A stretch of DNA of 5,737 nucleotides. Source: Ramlibacter sp. (GTDB taxonomy: Bacteria; Pseudomonadota; Gammaproteobacteria; Burkholderiales; Burkholderiaceae). A program made the translations under genes and the position numbers. Below the pieces are notes generated by a model. It searched no databases. It saw only the letters and a program-made list of their open reading frames with translations, and was not told where the DNA came from. Of this stretch, positions 1-5,398 are shown piece by piece (position 1 is the stretch's first letter; every line of letters begins with the position of its first letter). The stretch spans positions 1 through 5,737 of the forward strand of contig JACMQP010000235.1 in assembly GCA_014376915.1 (NCBI GenBank), written 5' to 3'.

Positions 1-327
1 GATGCCGATCGATCCGCCCATCGACGTGCCCACCCAGTGCGCGCGCGTCACCTGCAACTGGTCCAGCAGCTCCGCCGCCAGCCGCGCGTAGAACGACAGC
101 TGGTATTCGTTGCCCGGATCCGGGCTCCACTGGCTGAAGCCGCGGCCGATCGTGTCGGGACAGAGTACGCGGAAGCGGCCTTTCAGGCGACCTGCCAGTT
201 CGTCCATGTCGCGGCCGGTACGGGCTAGGCCGTGCCAGGCCACGACGGTCGGCCCCTGCTGCGGCCCCCACTCGGTGTAGTGGATCTCGCGGCCGGCGCA
301 GGTGAGGTAGTTGGAGCGATAGGACAT
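1..327 (-). CDS. Alpha/beta hydrolase, N-terminal 109 residues (3' end beyond window)
   Basis: A hydrolase of the alpha/beta-fold superfamily; the bond it cleaves (ester, lactone, amide or other) cannot be told from this part. The frame opens with ATG at 327 and stays open to base 1, so the C-terminal part, including the expected acidic and histidine triad residues, is missing. Visible hallmarks are the oxyanion-hole motif W31-H32-G33-L34, the strand and turn C56-P-D58-T-I-G-R-G63 typical of the fold, and the nucleophile elbow G100-T-S102-M-G104, with Ser102 the predicted nucleophile. No signal peptide is seen, so it is probably cytoplasmic. A weak AAGAG ribosome site ends 6 nt before the ATG. 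It lies 141 nt downstream of livM on the same strand with no convincing terminator between, so it may be the last visible operon gene and act on the imported substrate. The fold is confident; function and co-transcription are inferred. Confidence 0.88.
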   Translation of the reverse strand, partial: MSYRSNYLTCAGREIHYTEWGPQQGPTVVAWHGLARTGRDMDELAGRLKGRFRVLCPDTIGRGFSQWSPDPGNEYQLSFYARLAAELLDQLQVTRAHWVGTSMGGSIGI

Positions 328-350
328 AAAAAGCTCTTGCTTCGACGCAG

Positions 351-370
351 CCCCCGGCGGCGGCCGGGGG
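351..370 (-). other. GC-only hairpin between livM and the hydrolase gene
   Basis: CCCCCGG at 351-357 and CCGGGGG at 364-370 are perfect 7-bp inverted arms around a 6-nt loop. In the minus-strand transcript it sits 98 nt past the livM stop and 23 nt before the hydrolase ATG. The only T-run (328-332, five bases) lies about 19 nt beyond the stem, touching the ATG, so this is not a standard Rho-independent terminator. It may act as a processing, stability or attenuation element, or have no role in such GC-rich DNA. Confidence 0.35.
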
Positions 371-468
371 GCGCGACGATGATCAGTTCGGGACGGCGAG
401 CGCCGAGTCTTTTGTCTTCGTCGTCATGGTCTTCTTTTGTTGTTGTTTCGAAAGGCGCCTGCAACGCA

Positions 469-1536
469 TCAAGATCCGGGGCGCGACGCCCGCAACCGAC
501 CGACGACGCCGGTGGGAAAGTAGTAAACGGAAAGGACGAACAGCACGCCCAGCCACAGCAGCCAACGGTCCGGCGACAGCAGCGCCGCCAGCCAGGGCAG
601 CGGGGCCGCGGCATCGCTGCCGATCTTGAGCAAGTCCTGCAGGTAGCTCTGGGCGATGACGAAGATGCCCGAGCCGATCGCGGCGCCGTAGATGGTGCCC
701 ATGCCGCCGATCACCACGATCAGCAGCACGTCGATCATGATCTCGAACGACAGCGAGGTGTCCGGACCGTTGTAGCGCAGCCAGATCGCGAGCATCGCGC
801 CGGCCAGCGTCGCGAACAGCGCCGACAGCACGCTGGCCGTGGTCCGATACACCACCACCCGGTAGCCGATGGCTTCGGCGCGGAACTCGTTCTCGCGGAT
901 CGCCTGCAGCACCCGGCCGAATGGCGAGTTGACGATCCGCAGCATCGCCAGCAGCAGCACCACGGTGACGACGAACAGCAGGTAGTAGGTCAGCAGCCGG
1001 CCGTTCAGGTCGACGCCCAGGAACGGTGTCTCTGCCAGCGAAAATCCCGGCGACAGCAGCTCCGGCATTTTGAACGTGAGGCCGTCCTCGCCGCCGGTGA
1101 ACTCCGACAGTTGGGACGCCAGCGTCTGGAACGCCGCGGCCACGGCCAGCGTGATCATGCTGAAGAAAATCGCGCGCACCCGCAGCGAGAACAGGCCAAT
1201 CGCCACCGCCAGCACCAGCGAGAGCAGCAACGAGATCGCGATTCCGGTGAACAGCGAGCCCCAGCCCGGTCCCATGCGCAATGAAGCGATCGCCACCCCG
1301 TACGCGCCGATGCCGAAGAACATGGTGTGGGCAAAGCTCACGATGCCGGTGTAGCCCAGCAGCAGGTCAAAGCTGGCCACCAGCACCACGAACACCAAGA
1401 TCTTGGCGGCGACATTGAGCGCCTTGACGCCCGGAAAAATGAACGGCGTGAAGGCCAGCGCCAGCAGCAGCGCGACCAGCAACACCGCCAGCACGCGGCT
1501 GCGCGGCAGGTCGTTGGAGAGAAGTCGTTTGAGCAT
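469..1536 (-). CDS. livM: LivM-type inner-membrane permease of a HAAT-family ABC importer
   Basis: One of the two channel subunits of the importer; it pairs with LivH in the inner membrane and is driven by LivG/LivF. The 355-residue protein is very hydrophobic. A first membrane helix spans about residues 14-34 after a basic N-terminus. The LivM family motif FDLL-GYTG-SF-H--FFG-GAY covers residues 56-79, a TGG-DGL segment lies at 147-153, and S204-PFGRVLQAIRENE followed by A222-IGY225 forms the cytoplasmic coupling loop that contacts an ATPase. Further hydrophobic stretches lie near 95-118, 182-200, 234-251 and 267-297, and the last near 326-343. The start at 1536 is supported by a GAAAGG ribosome site that overlaps the livH stop; the gap to livH is only 9 nt. 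E. coli LivM is longer (about 425 residues) through an N-terminal extension; this shorter form is common in other bacteria. The ligand cannot be inferred from this subunit. Confidence 0.95.
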   Translation of the reverse strand: MLKRLLSNDLPRSRVLAVLLVALLLALAFTPFIFPGVKALNVAAKILVFVVLVASFDLLLGYTGIVSFAHTMFFGIGAYGVAIASLRMGPGWGSLFTGIAISLLLSLVLAVAIGLFSLRVRAIFFSMITLAVAAAFQTLASQLSEFTGGEDGLTFKMPELLSPGFSLAETPFLGVDLNGRLLTYYLLFVVTVVLLLAMLRIVNSPFGRVLQAIRENEFRAEAIGYRVVVYRTTASVLSALFATLAGAMLAIWLRYNGPDTSLSFEIMIDVLLIVVIGGMGTIYGAAIGSGIFVIAQSYLQDLLKIGSDAAAPLPWLAALLSPDRWLLWLGVLFVLSVYYFPTGVVGRLRASRPGS

Positions 1537-1545
1537 GTCGGCCTT

Positions 1546-2529
1546 TCAGCGGCTGCCGCCATACACACCCTGCGGACGCCACAGCAGGATGGCCATCATC
1601 AGCGCGATGTTGGAGAACAGCGCCGCCTTGGGCACCAGGAAGCCGGTGTAATTGGCCATCAGGCCCACCAGCAGCGCGCCGATCAGGGCGCCGCTGGTCG
1701 AGCCCAGGCCGCCGATGATCAGCACGATGAAGATCAGCACGTTGACCTGCGCGCCCATCTGCGGCACCACGTTCTGCTGGTACAGGCCCCACATCACGCC
1801 GCCCAGGCCGGCCAGCGCGCTGCCGACCACGAAGACGCCGACGAACAGCACCTTGATCCGGTAGCCGAGCGACTCGACCATCTCGCGGTCCTGCACGCCG
1901 GCGCGGATCAGCAGGCCGATCTTGGTGCGCGTCAACACCCACAGCAGGACGCCGAACACCAGCGTCCCCACCACCACGGCGATCACGCGGTACTTCTCCA
2001 CGGCCGCGTCGCCCAGCAGGATGGCGCCGCGCATGCCCTCGGGCAGCGGCAGCGGAATCTGCAGCGGGCCCCAGATCACCTTGATCAGCTCCTCGCCGAT
2101 GATCATCCCGCCCATGGTGATCAGGATCTGCTTGAGGTGGTTGCCGTACACCGGCCGCACGATGAAGCGTTCGAAGGCCACGCCCACCGCGCCAGCCACC
2201 AGCATGGCGACCAGCATCGCCGGCAGCACCGCCATCATGTTGCGCCACAGGCTGGCCGAGGAGGTCCAGTCGCTCATGCTGCCGAGCACCGAGGTCGCGA
2301 CATACGCGCCCAGCGCGATGAACACGCCGTGGCCGAAATTCATCACGTCCATCAGGCCGAACACCAGCGTCAGGCCCGAAGCGATGACGAAGATGATCAT
2401 GCCCATCGCCAGTCCGGCGACGGTCAGCGTGACCCAGGTCGAGCCCGAGCCGATGAAGGGGAACACGACCAGCGCCAGCAGCGGCACCAGGGCCAGCGGC
2501 TTCCAGTCCAGGTCAGTCTCGATTCTCAT
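1546..2529 (-). CDS. livH: LivH-type inner-membrane permease of a HAAT-family ABC importer
   Basis: The partner channel subunit to LivM. The 327-residue protein has hydrophobic segments at about 12-27, 33-59, 66-83, 99-118, 182-199, 228-250, 264-279 and 281-320. The family motif G52-LTLVFGLMDVMNFGHG68 is intact, followed by the G74-AY turn. The cytoplasmic coupling loop T200-RTKIGLLIRA, then Q213-DREMVESLGY223, is a textbook LivH sequence, as are the late GGLGST-GA-IGA segment and the C-terminal LLWRPQG motif. Its ATG overlaps the livF stop by 4 bp (ATGA at 2526-2529), and there is no strong ribosome site close to it, so translation probably depends on ribosomes finishing livF. Relative to E. 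coli LivH (about 308 residues) it has a slightly longer N-terminus and an extra periplasmic stretch around 84-98. Family assignment is secure; substrate is not known. Confidence 0.96.
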   Translation of the reverse strand: MRIETDLDWKPLALVPLLALVVFPFIGSGSTWVTLTVAGLAMGMIIFVIASGLTLVFGLMDVMNFGHGVFIALGAYVATSVLGSMSDWTSSASLWRNMMAVLPAMLVAMLVAGAVGVAFERFIVRPVYGNHLKQILITMGGMIIGEELIKVIWGPLQIPLPLPEGMRGAILLGDAAVEKYRVIAVVVGTLVFGVLLWVLTRTKIGLLIRAGVQDREMVESLGYRIKVLFVGVFVVGSALAGLGGVMWGLYQQNVVPQMGAQVNVLIFIVLIIGGLGSTSGALIGALLVGLMANYTGFLVPKAALFSNIALMMAILLWRPQGVYGGSR

Positions 2530-3251
2530 AGTGCCAGCCCCAGCAGCGATCGCTGCAACGCCTCGTCCTGCGCGAGTTCCTGCATCGAGCCGGCATGGAC
2601 GACGACGCCGTTGTCCATCACGGCGACGCTGTCGCCCAGCCGCCTGGCGAAACTGATGTTCTGCTCCACCAGCAGGATGGTGACGCCGCTGGCCTTGAGC
2701 TGCGCGAAGGCGTCGATCATATTGTTGATGATCACCGGCGCCAGGCCTTTGCTCGGCTCATCGACGATCAGCAGCTCGCGCGGCTCGACGATCGCGCGCG
2801 ACACCGCCAGCATCTGCTTCTGCCCGCCCGACAGCTTGCCGGCCGGGTGGTTCCAGAACTTCTCCACCGCCGGGAACAGCGAGAAGATCCACTTCAGCCG
2901 GACGTCGTCGACCTGGCCGATGTTCCTGGCGCCTCGCGCGGCGAGAAGCATGTTTTCCTTCACCGTCAGGTCGGCGAAGATGCCCATGTTCTCCGGCACG
3001 TAGGCGACGTTCAGCCCCGCGATCCGCGGCGTGTCCAGCGCGGTGATGTCCTGGCCGTTGAACGTGATGCGTCCCTGCGAGGCCTTCCACAGGCCCATGA
3101 TGGTTCGCAGCGTGGTGGTCTTGCCGGCGCCGTTGCGCCCGAGCAGCATCGTCAGTTGCCCGCGCGGCACCACCAGGTCGACGCCGTGCAGGATGTGGTA
3201 CGCGCCGATGTGGGTGTGGACGCCTTCCAGCGTGAGGAGGTTGTCGCTCAT
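2526..3251 (-). CDS. livF: LivF-type ATP-binding subunit of a HAAT-family ABC importer
   Basis: One of the two cytoplasmic ATPases that drive LivHM. The 241-residue length is normal for LivF. Motifs in order: Walker A G38-RNGAGKTT46; Y84-VPE87 where most ABC proteins have the Q-loop glutamine; signature L140-SGGQ144; Walker B L160-LIVDE165, followed by PSKGLAP; and the switch position L194-VEQN198, where Gln197 replaces the usual H-loop histidine. The Glu and Gln substitutions are typical of LivF proteins, so they mark the family and are not damage. The start at 3251 is set by the ATGA overlap with the livG stop (3248-3251), and the N-terminus L5-LTLEGV fits the family. The 3' end overlaps livH in the same way. 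Together with LivG it should form a heterodimer with one consensus and one degenerate ATP site (inference). Confidence 0.96.
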   Translation of the reverse strand: MSDNLLTLEGVHTHIGAYHILHGVDLVVPRGQLTMLLGRNGAGKTTTLRTIMGLWKASQGRITFNGQDITALDTPRIAGLNVAYVPENMGIFADLTVKENMLLAARGARNIGQVDDVRLKWIFSLFPAVEKFWNHPAGKLSGGQKQMLAVSRAIVEPRELLIVDEPSKGLAPVIINNMIDAFAQLKASGVTILLVEQNISFARRLGDSVAVMDNGVVVHAGSMQELAQDEALQRSLLGLAL

Positions 3252-4006
3252 TGCGGTGCCACCCCCAGATACGCCTCTTGGACCACTGGCGATGCGATCA
3301 CTTCGGCCGGTTCGCCGTCGGCGACCAGCGCGCCGTTGTGCAGCACGATGATCCGGTCGGCGAGTTCACGCACCACGTCCATCTTGTGCTCCACCAGCAG
3401 GATGGTCTTGGCCGGGTCGGACTTGAGGCGGCGGATCAGGTCGAGGATCACGGGGACCTCGGCGGCGTTCATGCCCGCCGTCGGTTCGTCGAACATGAAG
3501 ACCTTCGATTCCAGCGCCATCAGCAGCGCGACCTCGAGCTTGCGCTGGTCGCCGTGTGGCAGGTTCGCCACCAGCTCGTGCTCCTTGTCGGCCAGCGCCA
3601 CGTCGCGCAGGATCTGGTCGGCTCGCTCGCGCAACGCCGCGTGGTCGCTCCAGATGCTCCACAGGTTCAGGCCGCGCCGGTGCGCGCCCTCCCGCGTGGC
3701 CTGCACCGCCAGCCGTACGTTCTCCAGCACCGTCAGGCGCGGGAACAGGTTGGTGAGCTGGAAGGCGCGGCCCAGCCCGGCCCGGGTGCGCTGCGAAGCG
3801 GGCAGGCGCGAAATGTCGCGGCCGTCCAGCGTCACACGGCCGGCGCTGGCCTTCAGCTGACCGGAGATCAGGTTGAAGTAGGTGGTCTTGCCGGCACCGT
3901 TCGGGCCGACGATGGCGGTGAGCGTGCCCGGCTGGAAAGCGCAGGAGACAGCATTCACCGCCACGTGGCCGCCGAAGCGGACCGTGAGGTCTTGGGTCTG
4001 GAGCAT
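3248..4006 (-). CDS. livG: LivG-type ATP-binding subunit of a HAAT-family ABC importer
   Basis: The second cytoplasmic ATPase. With the start at 4006 it is 252 residues and begins MLQTQDLTVRFGG, as LivG proteins do. Motifs: Walker A G34-PNGAGKTT42; Q-loop R80-AFQ83; a signature written L149-PHGDQ154 in place of LSGGQ; Walker B V169-FMFDE174 followed by PTAGMN; and H-loop E206-H207. The degenerate signature is expected for LivG (often LAYGDQ or LSYGQQ), although His151 at the aromatic position is less usual. The C-terminal segment V242-QEAYLG, which ends LivG proteins, is present. An in-frame ATG at 4033 would add nine residues (MAARACGTT), but it lies inside a strong hairpin, lacks a ribosome site and has no family support, so 4006 is preferred. 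The ribosome site for 4006 is also poor, which would lower its yield relative to livK. Confidence 0.95.
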   Translation of the reverse strand: MLQTQDLTVRFGGHVAVNAVSCAFQPGTLTAIVGPNGAGKTTYFNLISGQLKASAGRVTLDGRDISRLPASQRTRAGLGRAFQLTNLFPRLTVLENVRLAVQATREGAHRRGLNLWSIWSDHAALRERADQILRDVALADKEHELVANLPHGDQRKLEVALLMALESKVFMFDEPTAGMNAAEVPVILDLIRRLKSDPAKTILLVEHKMDVVRELADRIIVLHNGALVADGEPAEVIASPVVQEAYLGVAPQ

Positions 4007-4022
4007 GGTGGTGCCGCAAGCG

Positions 4023-4046
4023 CGCGCGGCCATCCGTGGCCGCGCG
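4023..4046 (-). promoter_or_regulatory. Perfect 10-bp stem-loop in the livK-livG gap
   Basis: CGCGCGGCCA at 4023-4032 and TGGCCGCGCG at 4037-4046 are exact inverted complements around a 4-base loop (CGGA in the transcript). The stem is 9/10 G-C. It begins 11 nt after the livK stop and ends 16 nt before the livG ATG, filling most of the 51-nt gap. No T-run follows, so it is not an intrinsic terminator. Stem-loops after a binding-protein gene are known (for example in malE-malF) to stabilise the upstream message or reduce downstream expression. That role here is inferred from position. Confidence 0.75.
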
Positions 4047-4057
4047 AGTCCGGGAGA

Positions 4058-5254
4058 TCAGCGCTTGTTGCGGATCGGGATGTTCATCTCTTCCGGCTTG
4101 ATCTCGCGGATCAGTTCCGGAACGCCCCAGGCAAAAGCCGGGTCGGCCTTGATCCTGAAGTGGTACATGCTCTGCATCGCCTGGTGGTCTTCCTTGCGGA
4201 AGGTCATCTTGCCTTTGGGCGTGTCGAAGCTCATGCCTTCCATGGCCGGAATCAACTTGTCGGCCGACGGGTCGCCATTGGTCTTTTTCAGCGCCGTCAC
4301 CAGCGCCATCGCGGCGCTGAAACCGCCCGCGGTGAAGAAGTCAGGCGGCGACTTGAACTGCTTGTAGTGGTTGGCCACCAGGGCTTCGTTGACCGGATTC
4401 TTCGGGATACCGAAGTAGTAGTACAGCGCGCCCTCGAGGCCCGGGAACTGCTTGTAGGCCACCATCGCCGGCAGGATGTTACCGCCGGTGGCCAGCTTGA
4501 TGCCGTAGCGCTTTTCCAGCTCCAGCTCGGCGAACTTGTTGAACGGCGACGAAGCGCCAGCCCACACCACCCAGACGAACTTCTGGCCAGGCTGGTCCTT
4601 GAGCTTGTCGATGATGCGTTGCAGGCCGGCCGTGAAGTCGGTCGTGCCGGCGGGCAGGTATTCCTCGTGCAGGAACTTGGCTTGCTTGAGGGTCTCGCGC
4701 ATCGGGCGCACGCCGTCGCGGCCGAAGGCGTTGTCCTGCGCCAGCGTCACGATCACGTTGCCCGGTTTGTCCAGCGCCACGGCGTTGGAAATTGCGTCCT
4801 GGCTGCTGTTGCGGCCGGTGCGGAAGATGTATTTGTTCCAGCGTTCGCCGGTGATCGAATCGGCCACGGCCGGCTCGACCAGCAGGATCTTCTTGTATTC
4901 CTCGGCGACCGGCAACATGGCCAGTGCGACCGGTGAAGCCGTCGGGCCGATGGCCAGGTCCACCTTGTCGTCGCCGTACGCGGCGGCCAGCAGGCTCTTG
5001 CCCACGTCGGGCTTGCCCTGGTCGTCCTTCTCGATCACGACGATCTTGCGGCCGTTGACGGTCATGGTGCCGCCGGTGGCGTAGTCCAGACCCATCATGA
5101 GACCGGTCTGGGTTTGCTTGCCGTAAGCCTCGAGCGGACCGGTGCGGCTGTAGATGTGGGCGATCTTGATGTCCTTGCCCTGGCCGAAGCTCAGAGGCGA
5201 GGCGAAAACGGTGGCGGCGAGGACGGCCAGCGCCAGCGAGTTGCGACGATTCAT
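4058..5254 (-). CDS. livK: Periplasmic substrate-binding protein of a HAAT-family ABC importer (LivK-type)
   Basis: The ligand receptor of the importer, a type I periplasmic binding protein (leucine/amide-binding family). The 398 residues start with a signal peptide: basic N-terminus N2-RR, a hydrophobic core at 7-18 and likely signal peptidase I cleavage near S22-F-G24. There is no cysteine anywhere, so it is a soluble periplasmic protein rather than a lipoprotein. Family features are K30-IAHIYSRTG at the first strand, G103-PTASP108, E127-PAVADS133, F144-RTGRNSSQ152 and T204-TDFTAGLQRI further on. It is about 30 residues longer than E. coli LivK. The E127-PAVADS and RTGRNSSQ segments look like a distinct subfamily, so leucine binding should not be assumed; aromatic acids, amides or other carboxylates are equally possible. 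The start is well supported by AGGAGA 7 nt upstream. It is the first gene after a sigma-54 promoter and precedes livGFHM. Confidence 0.94.
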   Translation of the reverse strand: MNRRNSLALAVLAATVFASPLSFGQGKDIKIAHIYSRTGPLEAYGKQTQTGLMMGLDYATGGTMTVNGRKIVVIEKDDQGKPDVGKSLLAAAYGDDKVDLAIGPTASPVALAMLPVAEEYKKILLVEPAVADSITGERWNKYIFRTGRNSSQDAISNAVALDKPGNVIVTLAQDNAFGRDGVRPMRETLKQAKFLHEEYLPAGTTDFTAGLQRIIDKLKDQPGQKFVWVVWAGASSPFNKFAELELEKRYGIKLATGGNILPAMVAYKQFPGLEGALYYYFGIPKNPVNEALVANHYKQFKSPPDFFTAGGFSAAMALVTALKKTNGDPSADKLIPAMEGMSFDTPKGKMTFRKEDHQAMQSMYHFRIKADPAFAWGVPELIREIKPEEMNIPIRNKR

Positions 5255-5261
5255 GGTGTTG

Positions 5262-5267
5262 TCTCCT
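5262..5267 (-). promoter_or_regulatory. livK: Strong ribosome binding site of livK
   Basis: The minus strand reads AGGAGA, then 7 nt, then the livK ATG at 5254. This is the best Shine-Dalgarno sequence in the window. It contrasts with the weak sites before livG, livF, livH and the hydrolase, which fits a binding protein made in excess. Confidence 0.85.
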
Positions 5268-5298
5268 ATTTTTGACTGCAGAACTCTCGCACCACAAT

Positions 5299-5314
5299 TG
5301 CAGGACGCGTGCCA
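5299..5314 (-). promoter_or_regulatory. Sigma-54 (-24/-12) promoter of livK
   Basis: The minus strand reads TGGCACG-CGTC-CTGCA. The sigma-54 consensus is TGGCACG, four bases, then TTGCA or TTGCT. The -24 heptamer is perfect, the invariant GG and GC pairs have the required 10-bp spacing, and the only mismatch is C for T at the first base of the -12 element. A C precedes the -24 box, as in the consensus. With the -12 C at 5300, transcription should begin near 5288, giving a 5' leader of about 34 nt that holds the livK ribosome site. The neighbouring sigma-54 activator gene supports the call. I saw no good -35/-10 pair in the gap. Confidence 0.85.
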
Positions 5315-5319
5315 GCCAG

Positions 5320-5332
5320 CAGGGGCTTGATT
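5320..5332 (-). promoter_or_regulatory. Possible IHF site upstream of the livK promoter
   Basis: The minus strand reads AATCAA-GCCC-CTG against the IHF consensus WATCAA, four bases, TTR, with one mismatch (C for the first T). An A/T-rich patch (AAAACCCTTAAGAA) lies immediately upstream. The centre is near -38, between the -24 box and a candidate activator site, where IHF bends DNA in many sigma-54 promoters. Single short matches of this kind arise by chance, so this is supported by position more than by sequence. Confidence 0.35.
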
Positions 5333-5364
5333 CTTAAGGGTTTTCTGCTGAGCTAGGGCGAGTA

Positions 5365-5381
5365 TGACTTGAAACTAGTCA
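5365..5381. promoter_or_regulatory. Candidate upstream activator site (dyad)
   Basis: TGACT at 5365-5369 and AGTCA at 5377-5381 form 5-bp inverted arms around 7 bases, with an overlapping TTGA/TCAA dyad at 5369-5382. The centre lies about 85 bp upstream of the predicted start site, within the usual range for enhancers bound by Fis-domain activators. It sits in an A/T-rich part of the gap just past the regulator stop codon. Binding by the adjacent regulator is inferred. Confidence 0.35.
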
Positions 5382-5398
5382 AATAAAACGCCTTACTT

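Noticed and set aside
229..239. TGGCACG on the minus strand within the hydrolase gene as a second sigma-54 promoter
   Set aside because: The correctly spaced downstream bases lack the TTGC element, and it lies inside coding sequence.
2543..2556. Perfect 14-bp palindrome GCAGCGATCGCTGC in livF
   Set aside because: It lies in coding sequence for LQRSLL; a palindrome this long has a fair chance of occurring once in a window of this size, and nothing links it to a function.
1327..3003. Long plus-strand open frame (558 codons) opposite livM, livH and livF
   Set aside because: Its product is rich in His, Gln, Arg and Asp with no domain logic, as expected for the antisense of GC-rich coding DNA. 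The minus strand encodes clear Liv proteins throughout.
3256..3261. TGGCAC motifs at the livF start (3256-3261) and livH start (2531-2536) as -24 elements
   Set aside because: Neither has GC at the required -12 spacing; both encode conserved C-terminal residues of the preceding ATPases.
4007..4033. Alternative livG start at 4033
   Set aside because: The ATG falls in the 4023-4046 hairpin, lacks a ribosome site and adds nine residues not seen at the start of LivG proteins. The start at 4006 matches the family N-terminus.
3251..4936. Long plus-strand open frame (561 codons) opposite livG and livK
   Set aside because: Same antisense GC-bias artefact; the composition is unnatural and the minus strand is fully explained by livG and livK.
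5317..5350. CAGCAG/CTGCTG inverted arms as a terminator of the regulator gene
   Set aside because: Six-bp arms with a 22-nt loop and no following T-run do not make an intrinsic terminator.
5377..5382. TTGACT on the minus strand as a sigma-70 -35 box for livK
   Set aside because: No acceptable -10 hexamer lies 16-18 nt downstream.
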